A stretch of DNA of 64,000 nt from UBA8437 sp964646205 (GCA_964646205.1 CAZYAZ010000006.1:56878-120877), one strand, 5' to 3'; positions 16,501-25,657 are shown, counted from the stretch's first letter. The notes: generated by a model not told the origin, from the letters alone. Program-made: numbers and translations.

Positions 16501-19500
16501 TCACGAGGATTCGCAACCGGCGCGGTGGTCTCTCAAGAGTCGTTCGATGTCGGCGTGGCGTGCCTGCTTGAGCGAATTGAACGAGATCTTGACCGCTTCA
16601 CGACCACCCTTGTAACCGGTGATCTCACGAGTGTGACCCAGCCCGGCCACGCGTCCCAGGGGGATCGTGCCGGGTGGTCCGAGCAGGAACAGTTCGACCG
16701 ACTGAATCCGCTTGGTCCACAGTTGGGCCCACACCGGACCCCCGCGGGTCAACCGGAACGACACCGAGTTGCGACCGGTCCAGTCGACGACGACATCCGA
16801 TCCCACGGCCTGCAGTTGGTCGGCCAACAAGTCGACCAGTTCCTCGGGCCAACCCACCCGCTTGCCGACCGGAAACCCTTTTCTCAGCTGGTGCCACTTC
16901 CGTCCCAGCACTTTCCACGGTTGCAGGTCACCCGGGTTTTGCTGGGAGCGAGTGGTTTGTTCCAGGAACGCACCGCGGGCGGTGGCCAGGAACGCTTCGA
17001 ATTCGGGAGTATCAATTTCGCTGAGCCAGTGCACCTTGAGTGTCACTTCCTGCCAGGGTCCCTTGATGTTCTTGACCCGCACTCGCGAGCCCCGACCATA
17101 GATCGGCAGTTCGTCAATGTCGTCCAGTGGCCTGAGATTCAGTTGGGGTGCGAGTTCATCCTGGCGGAAGGTGTTGCGGCGGACCCGGAACTTCAATGTC
17201 ACCAGCCACTGGTCTCCAGTCAGGGCATGGAAGAACCAGCCATCTTTTTTCACCGGTCCGGTGATCTCGACGACGCTGCGGTGGTTGAAATCGGGGGGGA
17301 GAAAGTCGTTGGAGTCTTCAAGCCGGTCGAGGATTCTGGCAAGAACCGTTCCATTCCAGCGCGCCGGTTGACCGTTGTGTGCGATGCGATCACTGGTGTG
17401 CCAGCGTCGTCCGTCCTGTTCCCAGGGCATCCGCGTGTCGCGACCGATCTTGCGGAAGTCGAGATCCCCGTCGCGTTTTTCGGTGACGGCTTTCACGTTG
17501 AAAATGTCCCGGGTTGCTCTCTGGCCAGATTTCAGCACGGGGGCCAACAATTCACCGGTCCATGAACGTGCTCCATGTTTCCCGCGCCGTTTCGCCGCGC
17601 GGGCCTGTTTGACCACGTCCTCGGGAGTTCCTTCCGCCACGATCCGACCACCGCCGGCCCCGGCCTCCGGGCCCAGGTCCACGATCCAGTCGGCCGTCTT
17701 GACCACGTCGAGGTTGTGTTCGATCACGACGACCGTGTTTCCCGCTTCGACAAGGCTCTGGAGCACTTTCAGCAGCTTGTCGATGTCGTCGAAGTGCAAT
17801 CCGGTGGTGGGTTCATCGAGCAGGTAGAGCGTGCGTCCGGTCTGTGGTCGTGCCAATTCGGCGGCCAATTTCACTCGCTGGGCCTCGCCACCGGACAGCG
17901 TGGGAGCGGGTTGTCCGAGCGTGAGATAATCCAGTCCGATGGCACACAGGGTGGCCAGCGGAGCCCGGATCCGCGGGATATTTTCGAACAGCGCCAGTGC
18001 ATCGCCGATGGGCATATCGAGCACGTCGGCGATCGTGTGGCCGTGGTAGGTCACCGCGAGCGTCTCGGTGTTGTACCGTCGACCGTGACACTCGTCGCAC
18101 TCGACCCAAACGTCCGGAAGGAAGTGCATCTCGATGCATTTCTGCCCGTTTCCCTCGCACGATTCACATCGACCCCCGGCCCGGTTGAAACTGAACCGCC
18201 CGGGCCGGTAGCCCCGCACCTTGGCCTCCGGCAACCGCGTGAACAACTCGCGGATCTCATCAAAAACGCCCGTATAGGTTCCGGGATTGGACTTGGGCGT
18301 GTTCCCCAGGGGCTGCTGGTCGACGGCGATCACCTTGTTGAGCTGTTCGACGCCTCGCAGGGCATCGAATGGTCCCGGAGGATCGCCGGTGCGGTGCAAT
18401 TGTCGGGTCACGGCCCGGGCGAGAGTGTCCTCGATGAGTGAACTTTTTCCCGACCCGCTGACCCCGGTGATGCAGGTCAGTGTCCCCAGTGGAATCCGGA
18501 GCCGGACATTGTCGAGGTTGTTNNNNNNNNNNNNNNNNNNNNNNNNNNNNNNNNNNNNNNNNNNNNNNNNNNNNNNNNNNNNNNNNNNNNNNNNNNNNNN
18601 NNNNNNNNNNNNNNNNNNNNNNACCGGGAACCATCGTTCGCCGCTACCGTAGAGCACCAGCCGGCGGGTGGCCGAAGGCAGTTTCGAGAATGCGACATCC
18701 CGTGGCAGGCCGAATTCATGGTCCAGTCCGTCGAGCACTTTGCTGAACAGTGGCACGGTGGTCGGGTCGGGCCAGGCGGCGATCGCACCCTGGTCGATTG
18801 TCTTGGAGTCGTCGGCGATCAGGGCGGCCAGGTTGGTGCCCTGCTCGATTCCCAGGCCCTCGCACCCGATGCACCAGCCCAGTGAACTGTTGAAGGAAAA
18901 GTGATTGGGAGTCAATTCCTCGAAGCTGATCCCGCAATTCTCGCACGCCGCATGCAGGCTGAATGGTTCGACGACCCAGTCGGGTTCCTCGCGGTCGGGA
19001 TTCTCGGTGGCGATTCTCATCTCGCCCCGGCCCAGCCCCAGGGCCATTTCGACACTGTCGGCCACCCGGGTCCGCGACGTTTTCCCGGGCGTGATCCGGT
19101 CGACGACAACCTCGACGGTGTGCCGTCGCTTGCGGTCAATCTCGGGGACCTCCTCGATCCGGCAGGTCGTCCCGTCGATGCGGACTCGTCGGAAACCGTC
19201 CTCCTGAAGTGATCGCCACAATCCCTGGTAGTCCTGCCCGACACGGACTTCCTGGGGAGCGAGGATCAGGACACGCTCACCGGCAGGCAGGTCACGAACC
19301 CGGGCAATCACCTCGTCGGTCGTCTGCCGGCTGATGGGGATCTCACATGCTGGACAGACGCGGGTACCCAGCCGGGTGAACAGCACTCGCAGGTAGTCGT
19401 AAATCTCGGTCACCGTTCCGACGGTCGACCGGGGCGTGGTCCCGGTGTTCTTTTGTTCAATGGCGATCGCCGGCGAAAGCCCCTGGACCTGCTCGACTCG

Positions 19501-22500
19501 CGGCTTGGGCATCTGGCCGAGGAACTGTCGCGCGTAGGCCGAGAGGCTTTCGACGTAGCGGCGTTGTCCCTCGGCGTACAACGTGTCCATCGCCAGTGAC
19601 GACTTGCCGCTGCCGCTGGGTCCGCAAAAGACGCTGAACTGGTTACGGGGCACCTTCAGGTTGACGCTCTTGAGGTTGTGCTGGGCGGCACCACGAACCA
19701 CGATTTCTGTCGATGGTTTTCGCCGGGGTCGCGTTGTCGCCTTTCGTGGAGCCGTGCCTTTGCCGTGTTGTCGGGAGCGGCCGTTGGTCGCGGAAAGCAA
19801 CGGGGCGAGTGCCTGTCCCGTGTGGGACTCCGGGCAGGCAGCAATGGTCTCGGGCGGCCCGGCTGCCACGACCCGTCCACCACCGGCTCCGCCCTCGGGA
19901 CCCAGGTCGATCACCCAGTCAGCGGTTTTGACAACGTCGAGATTGTGCTCGACCACCAGCACCGTGTTTCCTTCGTCGACGAAACCGTGCAACACGTCCA
20001 GCAGCTTGCTGATGTCGGCGAAGTGCAGGCCGGTGGTGGGTTCGTCGAGCAGGTAGATGGTGTTTCCGGTCGATCGCTTGCCCAGTTCTCGGGCCAGCTT
20101 GATGCGCTGAGCCTCGCCTCCGGAGAGGGTCGGGGAGGGTTGCCCGAGCTTGAGATAATCGAGTCCCACTTCGCGGAGCGTGCCGAGCAAACGCGACACC
20201 TTCGGGTGATTGCGAAAATGTTCGAGAGCTTCCTGCACGTCCATCTCGAGAACTTCGGCGATGTTCTTCGTCCGGAACCTGACTTCCAGCGTCTCGTGGT
20301 GAAATCGTCGGCCCTCGCAGACCGGGCACGTGACCCAGATGTCGGCCAGGAAGTCCATCTCGAGCCGGGTCGCCCCGTAACCCTCGCACGCTTCACACCG
20401 GCCGCCCTTGACGTTGAAGCTGAATCGACCCGGCTTGTAGCCGCGTGCCCGTGCCTCGGGCAGCTTACTGTAGAGATCACGAATGCCGTCGAGCAGCTTG
20501 ACGTACGTGGCGGGATTGGAGCGTGGCGTGCGGCCGATGGGCGCCTGGTCGATGTTGATGGCCCGATCGAGATGCTCGAGTCCGGACACCCCGCGATGCG
20601 AACCAGGCTCGCCCTTGCCGGAGTTGAGTTCACGGTTGAGCACTTGCCAGAGGATGTCGTTGGCCAGTGAACTCTTGCCCGATCCGCTGACCCCGGTGAT
20701 ACAGACGAAGGCATTCAGTGGGATCGGGACATTGATGCCGCGGAGATTGTTGTGTCGTGCGGCCTTGACCGTCAGGCGATCCTTGCCGATGGCCCGTCGC
20801 TGTTGCGGGACCGGGATCGAATCGACTCCGCTGAGGTACCGTCCCGTCACGCTGTGCCGGTTCGTCTCGACTTCTCGTACCGATCCCTCGGCCACCACGC
20901 GGCCACCACGAATTCCCGGCCCGGGTCCGAAATCGACAATGTGGTCGGCCGCTCGTATCGTTTCCTCGTCGTGCTCGACCACGATCACGGTGTTGCCCTG
21001 GTCCCGCAGATCGGCAAGGCTCTCCAGCAGCAATTGATTGTCGCGTGGATGGAGCCCGATCGAGGGTTCATCCAGGACGTAGACGACACCGACCAGTCCG
21101 CTGCCGATTTGTCCGGCCAGGCGGATTCTCTGGGTTTCGCCGCCGGAGAGTGTCGGGGCGGATCGGTCCAGGGCGAGATAGTCGAGTCCACAGCGGAGGA
21201 GGAAGCCAAGCCGGGCTCGGATTTCCTTGAGCACATCGACCGCGATCAGTTGTCCGGTCGTGTCGAGTTCGATGTCCTCGAAGAACGCAGCCGCCTCGCC
21301 GATCGACAGCCCACAGACTTCCGGCAGGCTGCGACGTCGACGGGCGGTTGTCCGACCGAAATGGTTGTCGGCCGTGGTGATCGTGACGGCCTGAGCTTGC
21401 TGGTTGAGCCGTGTTCCGTGGCAGGTCGAGCAGTCGGCGAACTGCATCGCCTTCTCCAATTGCCTCCGTCGCATGGGATTGTTTGTCTTGTGGTACGACT
21501 CGAGCAGCTTGGGGATCACGCCGGCAAACGTGCCGCCGTGCTTCCAGACCCCGCCCCGGTAGCGCCAGGAGAATGTGATGTGACGATCGCTGGTTCCGTG
21601 AAGGATCAGCCGTCGAGACTCGTCGCAGAGGTTTTTCCAGGGCGTTTTCAATACCGAATCGGGTTCGAGTCCGAGATCGGTCTCGATGGCCGCTGCGGCA
21701 CCCTGGTAAATGTGTCTCCGCCAGCGGCCGATGCGCCTGACAGCCCCCAGTAATCCGATGGCACCGGTCCACAGGGACTTGCCCGGTTGAGTGACCAGCT
21801 GGTCCGGAAGAAATTCGTGCCGCCGGCCGAGTCCGTTGCAATCCAGACACATGCCCATAGGGCTGTTGAAGCTGAACAGTTGTGGGGTGGGAGGCTCGTA
21901 GCTGATACCACAATCCGAGCAGGCGTAGAGAGAGCTGTAGAGCTTGTCGGTTGATGTGCTGGTCGCGGGAGAATCTTGACCGGGAACGGTTCCGCTGTCG
22001 GTTGCGACGGCCAGCAGCAGCGTTCCCGCCCCAAGTCTCAATGCGGTCTGAACTGCTTCTGCCAATCGTGAGCGACCTCCCCGGCCCGCCGACAGTCGGT
22101 CGATGACCAGTTCGATGGTGTGCCGCATCTGGCGGTCGAGTCCGAGGTTTTCGGTCAACGAGACGATTTCGCCATCGACGCGAGCCCGGACAAATCCCTG
22201 TTTCAACAGGTCGTCGAACAGGTCGCGGTACTCGCCCTTTTGCTGTTGAATCAACGGGGCCAGGATGCTGAACCGAGTTCCCGTCGGCAGTCCGCCAATC
22301 GACTCGACGATCTGCTCGGTCGTCTGGGCCTGGATCTTGCGGCCGCAACGGGCACAACCTGGCCGACCGACCCGGGCGAACAGGACACGGAGATAGTCCT
22401 GGATCTCGGTGATGGTTCCCACGGTGCTCCGCGGGTTCCGGCTAGCCGACTTTTGCTGGATCGAGATTGACGGGGCCAATCCGCTGACCCGGTCGACATC

Positions 22501-22752
22501 CGGCTTGGGCAGTTGCCCGAGGAACTGGCGTGCGTAGCTCGAGAGGCTTTCGACGTAACGTCGTTGGCCCTCCGCGTAAAGCGTGTCAAATGCCAGGGAA
22601 CTTTTCCCCGATCCGCTCACGCCGGTCATCACGATCAGCTGGTTGCGCGGCAGCGTGAGGCTGACATTGCGGAGATTGTGTTCGCGGGCGCCACGGATCT
22701 CGATGTCCGCCGCCTCGACTGCCAATCCATTACCCGGCCGTGTCCGGCTCAC
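16501..22752 (-). CDS. uvrA: Tandem double UvrA (excinuclease ABC subunit A) with C-terminal extension; contains an assembly gap
   Basis: UvrA is the damage sensor of nucleotide excision repair and usually has about 940 residues; this frame has 2083 codons including 100 N. It holds two complete UvrA layouts head to tail. Copy one (about 22750-19720) has Walker A GVSGSGKSSLAFDTL, Cys pairs CSDC/CLDC, signature LSGGETQRIRLAG, a second Walker A, zinc module CEAC/CPVC and signature LSGGEAQRIKLARE. Copy two (about 19720-17590) has Walker A GPSGSGKSSLAMDTL, CENC/CIGC, then the gap, a second Walker A GVSGSGKSSLIEDTL, CESC/CDEC and LSGGEAQRVKLAAE. A Lys/Arg-rich linker joins them. A further 360-residue extension (16501 to about 17590) has no ATPase motif. 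Double-length UvrA is known in Chlamydiae. The GTG start overlaps the zinc-ribbon stop by four bases. Confidence 0.93.
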   Translation of the reverse strand: MSRTRPGNGLAVEAADIEIRGAREHNLRNVSLTLPRNQLIVMTGVSGSGKSSLAFDTLYAEGQRRYVESLSSYARQFLGQLPKPDVDRVSGLAPSISIQQKSASRNPRSTVGTITEIQDYLRVLFARVGRPGCARCGRKIQAQTTEQIVESIGGLPTGTRFSILAPLIQQQKGEYRDLFDDLLKQGFVRARVDGEIVSLTENLGLDRQMRHTIELVIDRLSAGRGGRSRLAEAVQTALRLGAGTLLLAVATDSGTVPGQDSPATSTSTDKLYSSLYACSDCGISYEPPTPQLFSFNSPMGMCLDCNGLGRRHEFLPDQLVTQPGKSLWTGAIGLLGAVRRIGRWRRHIYQGAAAAIETDLGLEPDSVLKTPWKNLCDESRRLILHGTSDRHITFSWRYRGGVWKHGGTFAGVIPKLLESYHKTNNPMRRRQLEKAMQFADCSTCHGTRLNQQAQAVTITTADNHFGRTTARRRRSLPEVCGLSIGEAAAFFEDIELDTTGQLIAVDVLKEIRARLGFLLRCGLDYLALDRSAPTLSGGETQRIRLAGQIGSGLVGVVYVLDEPSIGLHPRDNQLLLESLADLRDQGNTVIVVEHDEETIRAADHIVDFGPGPGIRGGRVVAEGSVREVETNRHSVTGRYLSGVDSIPVPQQRRAIGKDRLTVKAARHNNLRGINVPIPLNAFVCITGVSGSGKSSLANDILWQVLNRELNSGKGEPGSHRGVSGLEHLDRAINIDQAPIGRTPRSNPATYVKLLDGIRDLYSKLPEARARGYKPGRFSFNVKGGRCEACEGYGATRLEMDFLADIWVTCPVCEGRRFHHETLEVRFRTKNIAEVLEMDVQEALEHFRNHPKVSRLLGTLREVGLDYLKLGQPSPTLSGGEAQRIKLARELGKRSTGNTIYLLDEPTTGLHFADISKLLDVLHGFVDEGNTVLVVEHNLDVVKTADWVIDLGPEGGAGGGRVVAAGPPETIAACPESHTGQALAPLLSATNGRSRQHGKGTAPRKATTRPRRKPSTEIVVRGAAQHNLKSVNLKVPRNQFSVFCGPSGSGKSSLAMDTLYAEGQRRYVESLSAYARQFLGQMPKPRVEQVQGLSPAIAIEQKNTGTTPRSTVGTVTEIYDYLRVLFTRLGTRVCPACEIPISRQTTDEVIARVRDLPAGERVLILAPQEVRVGQDYQGLWRSLQEDGFRRVRIDGTTCRIEEVPEIDRKRRHTVEVVVDRITPGKTSRTRVADSVEMALGLGRGEMRIATENPDREEPDWVVEPFSLHAACENCGISFEELTPNHFSFNSSLGWCIGCEGLGIEQGTNLAALIADDSKTIDQGAIAAWPDPTTVPLFSKVLDGLDHEFGLPRDVAFSKLPSATRRLVLYGSGERWFPXXXXXXXXXXXXXXXXXXXXXXXXXXXXXXXXXXNNLDNVRLRIPLGTLTCITGVSGSGKSSLIEDTLARAVTRQLHRTGDPPGPFDALRGVEQLNKVIAVDQQPLGNTPKSNPGTYTGVFDEIRELFTRLPEAKVRGYRPGRFSFNRAGGRCESCEGNGQKCIEMHFLPDVWVECDECHGRRYNTETLAVTYHGHTIADVLDMPIGDALALFENIPRIRAPLATLCAIGLDYLTLGQPAPTLSGGEAQRVKLAAELARPQTGRTLYLLDEPTTGLHFDDIDKLLKVLQSLVEAGNTVVVIEHNLDVVKTADWIVDLGPEAGAGGGRIVAEGTPEDVVKQARAAKRRGKHGARSWTGELLAPVLKSGQRATRDIFNVKAVTEKRDGDLDFRKIGRDTRMPWEQDGRRWHTSDRIAHNGQPARWNGTVLARILDRLEDSNDFLPPDFNHRSVVEITGPVKKDGWFFHALTGDQWLVTLKFRVRRNTFRQDELAPQLNLRPLDDIDELPIYGRGSRVRVKNIKGPWQEVTLKVHWLSEIDTPEFEAFLATARGAFLEQTTRSQQNPGDLQPWKVLGRKWHQLRKGFPVGKRVGWPEELVDLLADQLQAVGSDVVVDWTGRNSVSFRLTRGGPVWAQLWTKRIQSVELFLLGPPGTIPLGRVAGLGHTREITGYKGGREAVKISFNSLKQARHADIERLLRDHRAGCESS
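18523..18622. other. Assembly gap of 100 N inside uvrA
   Basis: A run of exactly 100 N, a standard placeholder. Aligning the second UvrA copy to the first by eye, the gap must hide about 270 residues (roughly 820 bases), covering the first ABC signature, its Walker B and the segment before the second Walker A. The frame agrees on both sides, so the true length should be 3n+1. Confidence 0.97.
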
Positions 22753-23243
22753 GTTTCCCGGCTCGGCTGGTCTTCTGTGTCCGTTTCCGGCTCGTCATCC
22801 GGCGATGGTGCCTCGGGCGACCCGTCCTTTTGGTCGGAAGTTGACTCGGAGTCGTTCAGGTCCTCGTGGTCATCATCAGGATTCCGTCGTTGTCGACGTT
22901 TTTGTTTCCGAGACTGTTTCCGGGGTCGACCATCCTCGTCGATTGGTTGTTCAGTGGCTGGTTGTTCGCCGTCGACCATGTCCACTTCGTCAACCTGGTC
23001 GATCGTGATGGGTGGAAAGCTGAATCGCCTGGCAGCTCGCTGGGCACTGTCGTCGAGTTGCATGAACCCACCATCGATGGGGCAACGGCGGCTGGTGATG
23101 TGCCCGGCCGTCTTCAGGACTCGCTGGCACTTGGGACAGCGCCAGACGCGTCGCACGTCTAGATCGAGCCTGATTCCGGGACCCTTGATGACCTGTTCCT
23201 CCCTTTCGCTCCTCTTCGCGCCCGGCGGCGCTGCCATTACCAT
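22749..23243 (-). CDS. Small zinc-ribbon-like protein with charged tail, coupled to uvrA
   Basis: No named family was recognised. Residues 30-60 hold RRVWRCPKCQRVLK then SRRCPIDGGFMQL, a CxxC plus a later Cys with a nearby His, consistent with a small zinc ribbon. From about residue 85 the protein is low-complexity and strongly charged: a basic patch RKQSRKQKRRQRR is followed by an Asp/Glu/Ser-rich end. The TGA stop overlaps the uvrA GTG (GTGA), so the two are probably co-translated and this protein may work with UvrA or simply share its operon. ATG at 23243 or the in-frame ATG at 23237 could be the start. Confidence 0.7.
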   Translation of the reverse strand: MVMAAPPGAKRSEREEQVIKGPGIRLDLDVRRVWRCPKCQRVLKTAGHITSRRCPIDGGFMQLDDSAQRAARRFSFPPITIDQVDEVDMVDGEQPATEQPIDEDGRPRKQSRKQKRRQRRNPDDDHEDLNDSESTSDQKDGSPEAPSPDDEPETDTEDQPSRET

Positions 23244-23332
23244 GCACGCCCGCTCAGGCCGTGCACCGTGGTTCTATTCTCGGGCGTCGCCTCCGGTCGG
23301 GCAAGCCCGTCGCGTCTATCTCGGGACCGTTG

Positions 23333-24244
23333 ATGAACCCGCGTCCGTCATTGTTCAGAGCGAAAGTGGGACAGTTGGCCGCCGGTCTGTTGATGGGTAT
23401 TGCCGACACGATTCCCGGTGTGTCCGGCGGCACCGTGGCGATGGTCCTGGGAATCTACGATCGACTGGTGACGGCCATCAGCCGGTGTGACAACACCCTG
23501 GCGGGGCTGGTGTTTCGGCGTCGTTGGCGCGAGGCGGCTGGCCGGATTGACCTGGGATTCCTGTTGACGCTGGGCGTGGGCATCGCCGCGGGGATCCTGG
23601 CCCTGGCGTCGGTGATGAAGGTGTTGCTGCAGGACCATCCGTCGGAGGTCAACGCGGTATTCTTCGGTTTGGTGGCGGGATCGTGCCTGGTGGTCACCCG
23701 GTCAATCGGCAACTGGAACGGACTTCGAGTTGCCGGGATGGTGGCGGCTATCGTCGTGACCTTCCTGGTGGTCGGCGTTCCCTCGGACACGGTTGAGCCG
23801 GTTGGAAGCAAGTGGTTCGTGTTCTTCAGTGGGGCGATCTCCATTTGCGCGATGATCCTGCCAGGGGTCAGTGGCGCTTTCCTGCTGAAGGTGCTGGGAC
23901 AGTACGACCGGATCATCGGACTCATCTCCGATGTGGTCCATGGGCAGGCGACCTCGGAAACGCTGCTGGTGCTCGCGGTGTTTGCGGGCGGGTGCCTGGT
24001 CGGGCTGATTGGTTTCAGCAAGCTGCTGCGATGGCTGTTGGCCAGTTTTCGAGAGATGACCCTGGCGGTGTTGTGTGGTGCGATGTGCGGTTCGCTGCGG
24101 GTGCTGTGGCCGTTTGGCAATCGGGACCTGGAAGGTGGAATGCTGCCGGTGGTCCTGTTGTCGGCCGGTTTTGTCGTCGTGTTGCTACTGGATCGTATGA
24201 CCCGCAGGAATGAGCCGGGTCACTCAGAAGACCGAGAAGAGTAG
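23333..24244 (+). CDS. DUF368 family membrane protein (undecaprenyl phosphate translocase PopT-like)
   Basis: This 303-residue protein has about eight to nine hydrophobic helices and the paired DUF368 repeats: GIADTIPGVSGGTVAMVLGIYDRLV near the N-terminus and ICAMILPGVSGAFLLKVLGQYD in the second half. DUF368 proteins have been reported to return undecaprenyl phosphate across the inner membrane for cell-wall and surface-glycan synthesis. The ATG at 23333 starts directly before the first homologous residues; a longer reading from 23261 adds an Arg-rich segment. Its 3' end overlaps the converging peptidase gene by 21 bases. Confidence 0.85.
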   Translation: MNPRPSLFRAKVGQLAAGLLMGIADTIPGVSGGTVAMVLGIYDRLVTAISRCDNTLAGLVFRRRWREAAGRIDLGFLLTLGVGIAAGILALASVMKVLLQDHPSEVNAVFFGLVAGSCLVVTRSIGNWNGLRVAGMVAAIVVTFLVVGVPSDTVEPVGSKWFVFFSGAISICAMILPGVSGAFLLKVLGQYDRIIGLISDVVHGQATSETLLVLAVFAGGCLVGLIGFSKLLRWLLASFREMTLAVLCGAMCGSLRVLWPFGNRDLEGGMLPVVLLSAGFVVVLLLDRMTRRNEPGHSEDREE

Positions 24245-25468
24245 CAAAGCACTGGCACGAACCAGCCACTTGCGGTCATCGGCGGTGATCTTGCCGGCGT
24301 CGAGGATCTGGCGACACTTGTTGCGGGTGGTGCTGACCAGCAGTTTCTGGAGGTCGGTCAGTCCCTTCAGGCGTTCCTCCTCCATCATCAAGGACGTGAT
24401 CCGGTGCAACGCCCTGGGTTCGTCGAGGCCGAGTTGGACCTTGTCGACCCATTCCGGGTCGGCTCGCCCGTCGGCCACCTCTGTCAGTATCGCGAGCACG
24501 AGGTTGGTGATGCGGGCCAGCTTGGGGAAGTCGACCTTTTCGGGCGTGTCGCGGGGTGTGTGGTAGTCGGGGTGTTCGCCGGTCGAGAAGAACAGGAACG
24601 GCACCTTGCGGTCACGAAAGGGGCCGTAGTCACTGCGGGTTCCGATCAGGTCGGCACCAAGCCGGGCCACTTCCAGTCCACGCGGTGAGCCCACCCGGTC
24701 GAGCACAGTGCGGAGTTGTGGAGCGTGTTCGCTGCCCAGGCAAAAAACGGTGGGAAGCGGCAGATTGCCCAGTGACCGACCGACCATGTCGGCGGTGATG
24801 AACAGTTTCACTCGTTCCAGTGGCCAGGGAGGGTTCGCGGCGAACCACCGTGACCCCCAGAGGAGTCGTTCCTCGAGATCGAAGCCGACGAACGCGATGG
24901 TGCGATCCGGAGGTGTCTTGCGGTTGGCCAGGTGACGGGCGATTTCCAGCATCAACGCCACTCCACTCGCGTTGTCGTCAGCACCGGGGTAGACCGAATT
25001 CTTGCTGACACCCAGGTGATCGTAGTGCGCACTGAGAATCACAATTTCATCGGACTTGCGACCGGGCAGAACGGCCCCGACGTTTTGACCAATCGTGCGA
25101 GGTGCTTTTTTGTTCTCGTCCGTCCGTCCAGGCAAGGGCTGGAAGTAGCTGTCACCAAACAGCGGTCTCAGTTTCAGCCGACGGAAGTGGTCGCGAAGGT
25201 AGTTGGCCGATTCCCGTGCCGATTCTCCCGAGCGACCGCGGCGTGCCGGATCGGCGAGCCATTCGACATGAGGTTTGACCCCGGAGACTGAAATCGGTGT
25301 GGGGGGCGTGGGCGTTGTCTTCTTGTCAGCTGCGTGGGCCGTGCCGATCGCTGACAACAGCAACACCATGTATCCGAACGAACGGGGATTCGGAGCGAAC
25401 GGTGAGGTATCCCGGCGGGTCCAATACTGGACGCCTGCTGGCAGATATTTCCGGGGACGAAATTGCAT
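24224..25468 (-). CDS. M28 family zinc aminopeptidase-like protein, exported
   Basis: This 414-residue protein has a hydrophobic export signal ending AIGTAHA near residue 46 and an M28 peptidase domain with all expected di-zinc ligands: His in LSAHYDHLG, bridging Asp in YPGADDNASGVA, the Glu pair in DLEERLLWGS, Asp in ITADMVGRSLG and the late His in GEHPDYHTPRDTPEKV. It should act in the periplasm or outside the cell on peptides. The ATG at 25468 has AAAGG 8 bases upstream; ATG at 25369 would give a shorter signal. About 100 C-terminal residues past the domain have no recognised function. Confidence 0.88.
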   Translation of the reverse strand: MQFRPRKYLPAGVQYWTRRDTSPFAPNPRSFGYMVLLLSAIGTAHAADKKTTPTPPTPISVSGVKPHVEWLADPARRGRSGESARESANYLRDHFRRLKLRPLFGDSYFQPLPGRTDENKKAPRTIGQNVGAVLPGRKSDEIVILSAHYDHLGVSKNSVYPGADDNASGVALMLEIARHLANRKTPPDRTIAFVGFDLEERLLWGSRWFAANPPWPLERVKLFITADMVGRSLGNLPLPTVFCLGSEHAPQLRTVLDRVGSPRGLEVARLGADLIGTRSDYGPFRDRKVPFLFFSTGEHPDYHTPRDTPEKVDFPKLARITNLVLAILTEVADGRADPEWVDKVQLGLDEPRALHRITSLMMEEERLKGLTDLQKLLVSTTRNKCRQILDAGKITADDRKWLVRASALLLFSVF

Positions 25469-25574
25469 CTTCGGTGCCTTTTTTTCGACGGCGGAAGCCT
25501 ATCTTGACCTGTTGGAACCGGCAACCCCCTCTGCCAGGTCGTGGTCCGGTTTCGACGATTGTGACGAAGTTTCC

Positions 25575-25628
25575 TGTTGTATCGGTCTTTGGGCTGACGA
25601 TACAGCAAGGGAACGCCTCGGTGAGGCG
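25575..25628 (+). promoter_or_regulatory. Structured 5' leader of the Tyr-rich secreted protein gene (two hairpins)
   Basis: Bases 25575-25584 pair with 25598-25607 (10 bp with one G-U, core TGTATCG/CGATACA), and CGCCTC (25614-25619) pairs with GAGGCG (25623-25628) around a GGT triloop. The second hairpin ends 29 bases before the ATG at 25658. The first repeat might instead be a protein-binding operator. No known riboswitch consensus was matched. Confidence 0.4.
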
Positions 25629-25657
25629 CGCACCTGCGTCACTTGGAGAGTGAGACA

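Noticed and set aside
16501..22752. Double UvrA as an assembly duplication
   Set aside because: The halves are clearly diverged and the junction is in gap-free sequence, so it is a real fusion.
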